A stretch of DNA of 64,000 nt. Origin: Gordonia namibiensis NBRC 108229. Lineage in GTDB: Bacteria; Actinomycetota; Actinomycetes; Mycobacteriales; Mycobacteriaceae. The DNA lies in assembly GCF_000298235.1 (NCBI RefSeq), contig NZ_BAHE01000020.1:1-64000 (forward strand). Direction: 5' to 3'. Below the pieces are notes generated by a model. It was not told the origin of the DNA. It saw only the letters and a list, made by a program, of their open reading frames with translations, and made no database searches. Shown here piece after piece: positions 57,355 through 64,000 of this stretch. Each line of letters begins with the position of its first letter. The first letter of the stretch is position 1. A program made the position numbers and the translations under genes.

Positions 57355-58095
57355 ATGACCGAGTTCAGGGCGGCGCCTGCGCGGCAGACCCGTCTGTATC
57401 AGGACGTTGCCGATCAGTTGCGTGAGGCGATCCTGACCGAGCAATTCGTCGCCGGCGACCGACTACCCATCGAGTCGGAACTCGCAGCCCAGTTCGGCGT
57501 CAGTCGCGCGGTCGTGCGGCAGGCGACGCTCAACCTGGAACACGAGGGCCTGGTGACCGTGCTGGTCGGTGCCGGCGGCGGGACATTCGTCACCCAGCCG
57601 GACACCACGCCGGTTCTCCGCGCACTGGAGAACTACTTTCGTCACCGGGGCGTGCCGTTCGAGGACTACCTGCACGCCAAGCGGATCCTCGAACCGACGG
57701 TTCTCAACGACATCATGCGGTTCAGTGATCGAGCTCATCGAGATCGCCTACAGGCGAACGTCGATGCGTTCGAGAGCGCGTGTCGCGAAGGTGCCCCGGA
57801 CGGAGAATTGCTGACGCTGTCGCTCGAGTTCCATGAGATCTTGATCTCCGAGGTCGGGAACCCGGTTCTAGAACTGGTGCTGGGCGCCCTGGTCCGCCTG
57901 GGTGATCGGGTGCCGGAGTTCCAGCAGACCCACAACCAGGATTGGCAGCATATTCTCGACGAGCACCGGGAGATCCTGAAGGCGTTGGCGGACAACAATG
58001 CCCGCGCCTTCCGTGAGTGCATGCTCGAACACCTCGAGTCGGTCGAGCACATCTACGGTGATGCCCACGTCATCGAGTCGTCGCGTCGTCGGTGA
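57355..58095 (+). CDS. GntR-family regulator, FadR/FCD type
   Basis: A 246-residue regulator. The N-terminal winged HTH includes LYQDVADQLREAILTEQFVAGDRLPIESELAAQFGVSRAVVRQATLNLEHEGLV. The C-terminal FCD domain has the metal/effector His in the FHEILISEVGNPVLELVL and HREILKALADNNARAFRECMLEH helices. FCD regulators usually sense carboxylic acids. The ATG at 57355 with GGGGA upstream is preferred to 57337. It probably controls the cupin module. Confidence 0.88.
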   Translation: MTEFRAAPARQTRLYQDVADQLREAILTEQFVAGDRLPIESELAAQFGVSRAVVRQATLNLEHEGLVTVLVGAGGGTFVTQPDTTPVLRALENYFRHRGVPFEDYLHAKRILEPTVLNDIMRFSDRAHRDRLQANVDAFESACREGAPDGELLTLSLEFHEILISEVGNPVLELVLGALVRLGDRVPEFQQTHNQDWQHILDEHREILKALADNNARAFRECMLEHLESVEHIYGDAHVIESSRRR

Positions 58096-58197
58096 AATGC
58101 GAGACCCATGCGCTCGAGGAATGAAAACCTTTGTGGGACAACGATGCCAAGGTGAATTCGCCAGCGATTCCCTGGTCGATGTGTCTGCAGGTCAGGT

Positions 58198-59010
58198 ATG
58201 ATCGCTGTCATGCAGACGAACCCGCCGGGCCGCCGTTTTCAGGACCCGGCGATCCCGGCGCCGCAGTATCCGATCGAGTCCGTCGACAACGCGCTGAAAC
58301 TGGTTCTTCTGCTCGGTGAGAAGCCCGAGATCCGGATGACCGATGCAGCCCGCTACCTGGGGGTTGCGACCTCCACGGCCCATCGGCTGCTCGCGATGCT
58401 GCAGTACCGGGGCTTCATGCGCCAGGACCCGGTGTCGAAGGTGTACCGGGCCGGACCGGCTCTGACCTGGGTGGCCTTCGCGATTTTCGGCCGACTCGAC
58501 ATTCAGGGCGTGGCCAACCCGGTCCTGCGCGATCTCAGTGAGCGGTTGCGCGAGACGGTCCACGTCGGCATCCTCGACGGCGCGAGTGTCCGGTTTGTCG
58601 CCGCGGTGGAGAGCCCGACTGCGGTGCGGGTGGCGTCTCGCCTGGGACGCACGATGCCGGCGCACTGCACCTCGACGGGTAAGGCGTTGCTGGCCCGGAT
58701 GTCGACCGAGGAACTCCATCAGCTCTACCCGGTGGAAGAGCTCGAGACGATCACACCGCATTCCATCAGCAGCCGTTCGGAACTCGAGGCGGAGTTGGCG
58801 ACCATCCGGGAACAGGGATTCGCGACCAACCGGGAGGAGAGTGAGGACGACGTCGCATCGGTCGCCGTGCCCATCGTCACTCGCGCTCCCGGCTTGCGGT
58901 TGGCCTTGAACGCCTCCGCTCCGCAACATCGACTTCGCCAGTCGCATTACCGATTGCTCGCCTCGATGCTCGTCGAGGCTGCTGCCGAGATCGGTGAGCA
59001 GCTGGGCTGA
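58198..59010 (+). CDS. IclR-family transcriptional regulator
   Basis: A 270-residue IclR regulator, the second in the island. The HTH has MTDAARYLGVATSTAHRLLAMLQYRGFMRQD. The effector domain includes ETVHVGILDGASVRFVAAVES, RTMPAHCTSTGKALLARM and FATNREESEDDVASVAVPIV. It lies between the GntR gene and the ABM-domain gene, all on the plus strand. Effector is likely an aromatic or its keto acid product. The inverted repeat at 59614-59641 before the BKACE gene is a candidate site. Confidence 0.88.
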   Translation: MIAVMQTNPPGRRFQDPAIPAPQYPIESVDNALKLVLLLGEKPEIRMTDAARYLGVATSTAHRLLAMLQYRGFMRQDPVSKVYRAGPALTWVAFAIFGRLDIQGVANPVLRDLSERLRETVHVGILDGASVRFVAAVESPTAVRVASRLGRTMPAHCTSTGKALLARMSTEELHQLYPVEELETITPHSISSRSELEAELATIREQGFATNREESEDDVASVAVPIVTRAPGLRLALNASAPQHRLRQSHYRLLASMLVEAAAEIGEQLG

Positions 59011-59027
59011 GCTCCCGAAAGGGCCCC

Positions 59028-59594
59028 ATGACCGAACTGGCAAAATTTCCGGTGACGGTCGCCGTCCGGCGCCGCGCCAAACCCGATTCCGTTGACGCGC
59101 TAATGAAGTGGGGGCGGGATCTGTGCGCGACCGCGCGCGATCATCCCGGTTTCATCGGCTCGGACCTCAGTGTTCGTGGTCAGGGCGCCACCTCTGAACT
59201 CGTGATCGGACTGAGTTTCGACACCTCGGCGAGTCTCGCTTCCTGGGAACGCAGTCAGCGGCGTGTCGAACACCTCGCGAGCAGTCACATGTTGACGGAG
59301 GGGCCTGTCATCGGGATGACGGTGGCCGATTTCGACCGAGGTATCTTCGGTGGTCGGCCGGGGCAGGTCGCGGTCGCCCCGCCTCGCTGGCAGACCGCGG
59401 TTGCGGTGTGGCTGGCTCTGTTCCCCGCGGCCGTCTTGCTGAACTCGCTCGTCATGCCACGGTTGCCGAACCTACCCGTGGCTCTGAGCACCCTGGTCAG
59501 TACTGCCCTGCTGGTTCCGTTCGTGGTGTGGGCCGGGGTGCCGACCGTGCATCGGGTTTGGGAGCGAGTCGCGAGGATCTGCTCTGCAGAGTAG
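59028..59594 (+). CDS. Antibiotic biosynthesis monooxygenase-domain protein with C-terminal membrane helices
   Basis: A 188-residue protein. Residues 1-105 form a ferredoxin-like ABM domain (PF03992): FPVTVAVRRRAKPDSVDALMKWGRDLCATARDHPGFIGSDLSV. Residues about 120-185 contain two hydrophobic helices (AVAVWLALFPAAVLLNSLVM and TLVSTALLVPFVVWAGV), so the domain is tethered to the inner membrane. Such fusions are known but uncharacterised. It starts 17 bases after the IclR gene (GAAAGG upstream) and is likely co-transcribed. Any monooxygenase activity is speculative. Confidence 0.75.
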   Translation: MTELAKFPVTVAVRRRAKPDSVDALMKWGRDLCATARDHPGFIGSDLSVRGQGATSELVIGLSFDTSASLASWERSQRRVEHLASSHMLTEGPVIGMTVADFDRGIFGGRPGQVAVAPPRWQTAVAVWLALFPAAVLLNSLVMPRLPNLPVALSTLVSTALLVPFVVWAGVPTVHRVWERVARICSAE

Positions 59595-59613
59595 AGAACC
59601 GCTGTCGTACTAA

Positions 59614-59641
59614 GGATTTCGAATCGAAGTTTTCGAAATCC
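59614..59641. promoter_or_regulatory. 28-bp inverted repeat upstream of the BKACE gene
   Basis: GGATTTCGAA (59614-59623) and TTCGAAATCC (59632-59641) are perfect 10-bp arms around an 8-base spacer, in the 209-base gap before the BKACE gene. The arms each contain TTCGAA. It sits about 170 bases before the start codon, too far from the previous stop to need a terminator role, so I read it as an operator for the GntR or IclR protein. Confidence 0.5.
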
Positions 59642-59803
59642 CCTGGCCTTAATGGTTCAAACAATGTAGGTTCAACGACGTGGGGCTGTCTTGCCCCTCC
59701 TGATCGAGCTTTCGCCTCCGCACAACTCGATCCTCCACTGCCGGTGCCACCGCACTCGACGCCGCGATTCACGTCACCCGTACATCCACGAGGGAGCTTT
59801 CGA

Positions 59804-60772
59804 ATGACCCAACCCGTATCACTGTGGGAGGCCGCTGCCCACGAAATGGAGAACTACGCGTTCGTCTCCGACCCTGAGCTGCAACCGAAGTGGGATGTCC
59901 CGGCGAAGATCGCGATCAACGTCGCGGTCGCCGGACGGGCGGGTGTGGGCGATTCGTCTGCCTACCCCGTCGACATCGAGGAGTACATCGATTCCGCGTC
60001 GGAGGTCATCGAGGCCGGCGCGGCAGGCGTCCACATCGACTTCACCTGGGTGACCGATTCCAAGGGTCGTCGCCTGGACAAGGATCTCCCCCCGACCGAG
60101 GCCTACGGGCTGGTGCTCGATCCGTTGCGTAAGCGATTCGGTGATGACTTCGTGTCGAATCTCAACGTGCTGAACGGAAAGACCTTCGAGGAGTGCATGA
60201 GCCCGGCGGTCTCCGGTCTCGCCGAGGTCGCGCCGTGTGCGGCCGGACATCCCGAAGAGTTCGTGATCCCGGCCGTCAAGACGCTGACCGCGAACGGCGT
60301 GAGTCCCGAGATCGTCGTGCACAGCTCCGGTGAGATCGAGTTCGCGAAGCGTCGGCTTTTCGACACGGGCATCGTCACCGGTCAGACCAACTGGATCGTG
60401 CTGTACGGGCTCCCGGTCGACGTCGGACGAACTCTGATCTCGGGTGCGTGGGTCACCGACACCCGCTCCATGGCCACCCACCTCATGCTGATGGTCGACC
60501 AGATCCGGCAGATCGACCCGAATGCGGCGATCACGGTGTGCAATGCCGGGCGCGCGAATCTCTACATCACGACGCTGGCGACGATGATGGGACTCAACAT
60601 CCGCGTCGGACTGGAGGACAGCGGGTGGAAGCACCCCAACAGTGACGAGACGACCACGAGCAATCTCGAATTATTTACGCGGGCAAAGACAATCGCTGCC
60701 GAACTGGGCCGCGTTCCGGCATCGGCCGACGACTACCGAACCCAGATCGGGCTCAGCGCCCGGCGCGCGTAG
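59804..60772 (+). CDS. Divergent beta-keto acid cleavage enzyme (BKACE, DUF849) family protein
   Basis: A 322-residue TIM-barrel protein of the BKACE family, which transfers acetyl from acetyl-CoA in splitting beta-keto acids into acetoacetate plus an acyl-CoA. AGAAGVHIDFTW near residue 77 and RVGLEDSGW near 271, then LFTRAKTIAAELGRVPASADDYRTQIGL, place it there. The usual zinc pair HXH is HID here (H77, D79), while the Glu ligand (E271) is kept. This suggests an altered metal site or substrate. The ATG at 59804 follows GAGGGAG. It may act on the keto acid made by the island's ring-cleavage enzymes. Confidence 0.8.
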   Translation: MTQPVSLWEAAAHEMENYAFVSDPELQPKWDVPAKIAINVAVAGRAGVGDSSAYPVDIEEYIDSASEVIEAGAAGVHIDFTWVTDSKGRRLDKDLPPTEAYGLVLDPLRKRFGDDFVSNLNVLNGKTFEECMSPAVSGLAEVAPCAAGHPEEFVIPAVKTLTANGVSPEIVVHSSGEIEFAKRRLFDTGIVTGQTNWIVLYGLPVDVGRTLISGAWVTDTRSMATHLMLMVDQIRQIDPNAAITVCNAGRANLYITTLATMMGLNIRVGLEDSGWKHPNSDETTTSNLELFTRAKTIAAELGRVPASADDYRTQIGLSARRA

Positions 60773-60817
60773 TCATCCCCGAGCCATCGAATCAACCACG
60801 AGAAGGGGTATCGGAGT

Positions 60818-61579
60818 ATGACGAGTAGTGAGTTCGAAGGAAAGGTCGCACTGGTCACCGGTGCGGCATCCGGAATCGGAAGGGCGTCCGCCCTGGCGTT
60901 CGCGGCCGCCGGGGCCAAGGTCGTGGTCGTCGACCTCGACCAGGAACAGGGAAACAGGACGGTGGAGCTCGCCGGCGGCGAGGACGCTGCCTGTTTCGTC
61001 CGCGCCGACGTCTCCGACCAGCAGGATGCCGAACGGATGGTGGAGACCGCGTTGTCGAAGTTCGGGCGGCTCGACGCGGCGCACAACAACGCGGGGATCG
61101 AGATCGCCGGTAAGGCGATCGCCGATCTGCCGCGGGAGGACTGGGACAAGGTCATCAGCGTGAACCTGAGTGGCGTCTTCGCCGGCATGCGCGCTCAGAT
61201 CCCAGCGATGCTCGAGTCCGGCGGTGGCGCCATCGTGAACACCGCATCGGCGCTGGGCACCGTCGCCCTCCCGAACCAGGCCGCGTACGTGGCGTCCAAG
61301 CATGGTGTTGTCGGCCTGACGAAGGCTGCGGCCATGGAGTACTCCGCGCAGGGTATCCGCGTAAATGCGTTGTGTCCCGGGGTGATCCGTACTCCGATGG
61401 TCGAGGAGATGGCTGCCCATGACGCCGGGTTCATTCCTCTGATGAACCAGATGCATCCGATCGGTCGTCTGGGAACCACCGAGGAGATGGGCGCGGTGAC
61501 CCTGTGGCTGTGCTCCTCGGCGGCGTCCTTCGTCACGGGTCAGGCCATTCACGCCGACGGCGGTTACACGACGCACTGA
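60818..61579 (+). CDS. SDR-family oxidoreductase with intact catalytic residues
   Basis: A 253-residue classical short-chain dehydrogenase/reductase. VTGAASGIGRASALAF is the cofactor loop with VVDLDQ after strand 2, favouring NAD. NNAGIEIAG, NTASALGTVALP and YVASKHG give the Asn, Ser, Tyr and Lys of the active site. It lies 45 bases after the BKACE gene with AGAAGGGG upstream, so the two are one operon, ended by a terminator. It may oxidise the hydroxy acid that becomes the BKACE substrate. Confidence 0.88.
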   Translation: MTSSEFEGKVALVTGAASGIGRASALAFAAAGAKVVVVDLDQEQGNRTVELAGGEDAACFVRADVSDQQDAERMVETALSKFGRLDAAHNNAGIEIAGKAIADLPREDWDKVISVNLSGVFAGMRAQIPAMLESGGGAIVNTASALGTVALPNQAAYVASKHGVVGLTKAAAMEYSAQGIRVNALCPGVIRTPMVEEMAAHDAGFIPLMNQMHPIGRLGTTEEMGAVTLWLCSSAASFVTGQAIHADGGYTTH

Positions 61580-61610
61580 GCTCGACTCGGCGCAGGGCCG
61601 ACCGTCGGCC

Positions 61611-61644
61611 AAACGCACCCCCGGGACTCTCCGGGGGTGCGTTT
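61611..61644 (+). terminator. Rho-independent terminator after the BKACE-SDR operon
   Basis: A 14-bp perfect stem (61611-61624 with 61631-61644), GACTCT loop, ending in GTTTCTCT. It is 31 bases after the SDR stop. Confidence 0.85.
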
Positions 61645-61692
61645 CTCTGTCTGCCGGTGAGTGTTTCCGCTGAGGCGACACGAAACCCTCTC

Positions 61693-61714
61693 TGCAACAC
61701 AGAGATACGTTGCA
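61693..61714. promoter_or_regulatory. Inverted repeat upstream of the last SDR gene
   Basis: TGCAAC (61693-61698) and GTTGCA (61709-61714) are 10 bases apart, about 150 bases before the GTG start of the final SDR gene, in a 282-base gap with no other feature apart from the terminator. It is a possible operator; weak because the arms are short. Confidence 0.3.
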
Positions 61715-61861
61715 TATCCGAGTCGACGCGGCTTAGTGTCGAGACGGGATGTGACTCAAGACACGTTGGGCATTCCCGCGGCGCCGCGCGCCGCGATCTG
61801 GCCGGACCCGGCCGAAGTGCTTCTGCGGGAACCTGTCCCGGCACAACTGAAGGAGACGATC

Positions 61862-62674
61862 GTGAGTACAACTCTGGAACCCGACGCGGCGGCAGCATCG
61901 GTGAAGCAACCAGGCGGCCGCCTCGCCGGCAAGCGGGTGCTCATCACCGGAACCGGTGGTGGGCAGGGTGAGGCCGCTCAAGCGATGTTCGTCCGCGAAG
62001 GCGCGCGCGTCGCCGGCTGCGACGTCCAGGAAGGCCGTGCGGAGGCGACCGCCGGCGCGCTGGCCGCCGAGGGGCTCGATGTGTCGGGTTCCACCGTCGA
62101 CCTCACCGACCCCGCAGCCGCGACCGCGTGGGTCGAAGAGAGCGCGGAGCGGCTCGGCGGAATCGACGTGTTGTACAACAACGCGGCGGGCTTCGGCTTC
62201 GCGCCGTTCCCGGACATCACCTACGAGATGTGGAAACACGTCATCGACGTCGAATTGAACCTGGTGTTCACCGTGACGAGCCCCGCGTGGAAGCATCTCG
62301 TGGCATCCGGCGCTGGATCGATCATCAACGTCGGGTCGATCTCGGGCATCCGCGGTGTGGCTCCGCTGGGCCAGGCTGCCCACTCCGCGGCCAAGGGGGC
62401 GATCATCGCGCTGACGAAGTCGTTGGCGGCCGAAGGCGCCGAGCACGGACTCCGTGTGAATGCCATCTCGCCGGGCTTCGTCGCATCACCCGCCACCGAC
62501 ACCGCGGTGGACGCACAGGGACGCGACTACATGCTGGGACTGCACCTGATCCAGCGCGCTGGAACGGGCGCGGACACGGCGGCGCTCGCCACTTATCTCG
62601 CGTCGGACGAATCGTCTTGGGTGACCGGGCAGAACATCGTCATCGACGGTGGATGGTCGGCCGGTTTCCGCTGA
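61862..62674 (+). CDS. SDR-family protein with His in place of the catalytic Tyr
   Basis: A 270-residue SDR. The glycine motif is ITGTGGGQGEAAQAMF, followed by NNAAG and INVGSISG with the active-site Ser. The YXXXK position reads HSAAK, so His174 replaces Tyr with Lys178 kept. The rest, including NAISPGFVASP and VTGQNIVIDGGW, is intact, so it is not a pseudogene. It could use a different proton donor or bind without catalysis. The GTG at 61862 has AAGGAG 6 bases upstream. It has its own promoter region and ends the island. Confidence 0.87.
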   Translation: MSTTLEPDAAAASVKQPGGRLAGKRVLITGTGGGQGEAAQAMFVREGARVAGCDVQEGRAEATAGALAAEGLDVSGSTVDLTDPAAATAWVEESAERLGGIDVLYNNAAGFGFAPFPDITYEMWKHVIDVELNLVFTVTSPAWKHLVASGAGSIINVGSISGIRGVAPLGQAAHSAAKGAIIALTKSLAAEGAEHGLRVNAISPGFVASPATDTAVDAQGRDYMLGLHLIQRAGTGADTAALATYLASDESSWVTGQNIVIDGGWSAGFR

Positions 62675-62693
62675 TCCACTCCTGAATCCCGAA

Positions 62694-62743
62694 CGCCGAT
62701 GGATGAACCCGACACCCCGAGGTGTCGGGTTCATCCATCGGCG
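62694..62743. terminator. Very strong bidirectional terminator at the island's right end
   Basis: A 23-bp perfect stem (62694-62716 with 62721-62743) capped by a CCGA tetraloop, between the convergent SDR and emb genes. It is the longest hairpin in the window and insulates the emb operon from the island. Confidence 0.85.
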
Positions 62744-62757
62744 CCGGTGCGTCGGTA

Positions 62758-64000
62758 CTAGTTGCCGATCGCCCGCATCGGTCCCGGCGTCCAGAGGCCG
62801 TTGTGGGTCTCGGTCGTGACGATCAGCTTCGCGTCCTTCTGCGGCAGGATCGGGGTGAGGCCCTGGAGCGAGCCCCAGTCCTTCGCCCAGTCGTTGCGCA
62901 GATACGACGGGTAGACGCGACCGCGCAGTTCGTTCTCGATGATGCCGAGCGGACCACCGGCGTCGCCGGACATCCAGCGCTGCGAGTTCACCCGCTCGCC
63001 CTCACGGTCGGGGGAGATCCGCCAGACCGGGGTCTCGAGGACGCCGTTCTTGACCTGAGCGGGCCGCTGGCACGGGAACGCCAGTCCGGCCTCCCAGTCG
63101 ATGAGCACCGGCTCCTCGCTGCCCACGAGGGAGTTCAGCGACTCCATCGACGACACCCGCGGCGGGGTCACCGCGAGCCACTGATCGCGCAGCGGGGAGG
63201 TGTCCTCGGCGAGTACGCGGACCACGGAGGCGCCCGGAGGGGCCTGATCGAGCGGGAAACGCAGGTTGCGCCACTCGGGTGCACCACCGATGTCGAGCGG
63301 GATCATCTGACCGGCGGGGGCGACCGTGCCGTCCGGTGCGACGCGGCCGAACTGCAGCCGCACCTTCTGGCCCGGCCGGACCACGGCGAGGTCGTCGATG
63401 TACTCGACGTAGCCGGCGACCGACATGGTGATCAGCGGCTGGGCGTCGGAACGGCCCTCGGGCAGCTGGTACCAGTCGGAGGTGAGGCTTCCCGTCCCGG
63501 TCGGGGAGTTGTAGGTGCCCAGCACCGGGGTCTTCGACGGCGACAGTCCGAAGGGCAGCTTCACCGTCGAGCCGTTGACGCCGGCCTGTGCGGTGCGTCC
63601 GCCGCTGGTGTCGGTCGTCGACGACGTGGTGTCGTCGGAGCTGCTGCCATCCTCGGTCGGATCGGTCTGCGTGCGATCGACCTCGGCGGTCGAGGTGCCC
63701 GCGGAGTCGTCGGACTCCTCGGTGTCCTCGGACAGATCCGACGCGACGCCGTTGGGATCGAAGCCCACCAGACCGGCACCCGCGAGAGCTGCGCCCGGCG
63801 ACGGATTGTTCTGTCCGGCAACACGGGCCGGGGTCAGAAGTCCGGCGGTCGGATCGTTCTCCACGAGCACGGCGTCGGCGAGCGCACACGGTTCGCCCTT
63901 GAGAGCGTTCACGTTCGAGCTCAGCCACGACCACGAATTACGTTGTGTCCAGTCGGCTTTCGCGAACGAGACCAGGGTGAACAACAGCATGATCGCCGAC
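62758..64000 (-). CDS. emb: Arabinosyltransferase Emb, C-terminal part
   Basis: The frame is open on the minus strand from 64000 to the stop at 62758, giving the last 413 or so residues. These follow one hydrophobic stretch (MLLFTLVSFAKADW) and hold a long Asp/Ser/Thr-rich insert, then the periplasmic carbohydrate-binding region of EmbA/B/C: NSPTGTGSLTSDWYQLP, LITMSVAGYVEYID, DQWLAVTPPRV and TETHNGLWTPGPMRAIGN at the end. Emb proteins polymerise arabinan from decaprenyl-phosphoarabinose and are ethambutol targets. In M. tuberculosis emb lies near accD4, convergent as here. I cannot tell A, B or C. Confidence 0.88.
   Translation of the reverse strand, partial: SAIMLLFTLVSFAKADWTQRNSWSWLSSNVNALKGEPCALADAVLVENDPTAGLLTPARVAGQNNPSPGAALAGAGLVGFDPNGVASDLSEDTEESDDSAGTSTAEVDRTQTDPTEDGSSSDDTTSSTTDTSGGRTAQAGVNGSTVKLPFGLSPSKTPVLGTYNSPTGTGSLTSDWYQLPEGRSDAQPLITMSVAGYVEYIDDLAVVRPGQKVRLQFGRVAPDGTVAPAGQMIPLDIGGAPEWRNLRFPLDQAPPGASVVRVLAEDTSPLRDQWLAVTPPRVSSMESLNSLVGSEEPVLIDWEAGLAFPCQRPAQVKNGVLETPVWRISPDREGERVNSQRWMSGDAGGPLGIIENELRGRVYPSYLRNDWAKDWGSLQGLTPILPQKDAKLIVTTETHNGLWTPGPMRAIGN

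Noticed and set aside
43088..62757. Attachment sites or mobile-element genes at the island borders
   Set aside because: I looked for an integrase, transposase, tRNA or flanking direct repeats at both edges and saw only terminator hairpins.

Overview
The window is high-GC DNA from a mycolic-acid-producing actinobacterium (Mycobacteriales). It carries almost the whole arabinogalactan-mycolate assembly locus in an order I recognise from Mycobacterium tuberculosis Rv3818 down to Rv3799, followed by an emb arabinosyltransferase. The LIP-type secreted lipases, the 13E12/HNH protein and the aromatic catabolic genes make Gordonia or a close relative (Rhodococcus, Williamsia) my best guess. The genus is inferred from gene content only.

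Bases 1-12531 are accessory: the 3' end of an HNH/DUF222 protein, a haloperoxidase-like hydrolase with a YdbC-type aldo-keto reductase, small conserved proteins, a membrane transporter, two secreted LIP lipases, a Cys-rich putative copper-binding protein divergent from a molybdopterin oxidoreductase lacking its N-terminal 4Fe-4S cysteines, and a metallo-beta-lactamase/Rieske fusion in an operon with a TetR regulator and the second lipase.

Bases 12659-43087 are the cell-envelope core: two tandem PlsC-type acyltransferases and a HAD hydrolase, a peptidoglycan amidase divergent from a SpoIID-domain protein, a GAF-ANTAR regulator, a decayed glycosyltransferase pseudogene, then glf-glfT2-PAP2 phosphatase-ubiA-aftB (overlapping genes that build galactan and the decaprenyl-phosphoarabinose route), two mycolyltransferases, a lipoprotein, a cutinase-like Rv3802 homologue, an LLM flavin enzyme, and fadD32-pks13-accD4, which make and condense the mycolate precursors.

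Bases 43160-62674 are a catabolic island lying between accD4 and emb, which are near neighbours in M. tuberculosis. Its left half is one long minus-strand transcription unit. This encodes a ring-hydroxylating dioxygenase (alpha, beta, 3Fe-4S ferredoxin, reductase), a dihydrodiol dehydrogenase, a class II aldolase-type decarboxylase and pcaHGBL, flanked by a fused 3-oxoacid CoA-transferase, an IclR regulator and a free CMD-family protein. Together these fit phthalate degradation through protocatechuate to 3-oxoadipate. The right half (55449-62674, plus strand) is an unassigned module: a homogentisate-dioxygenase-like cupin, a beta-jelly-roll protein, GntR and IclR regulators, a membrane-anchored ABM protein, a divergent BKACE-type beta-keto acid cleavage enzyme and two SDRs. 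Several enzymes in the island have substituted catalytic residues: the PcaL lactonase Ser and His, one BKACE metal ligand, and one SDR Tyr.

The last gene, on the minus strand, is the C-terminal part of an Emb arabinosyltransferase that runs off the window. I found no tRNA, rRNA, CRISPR array, insertion sequence or integrase.
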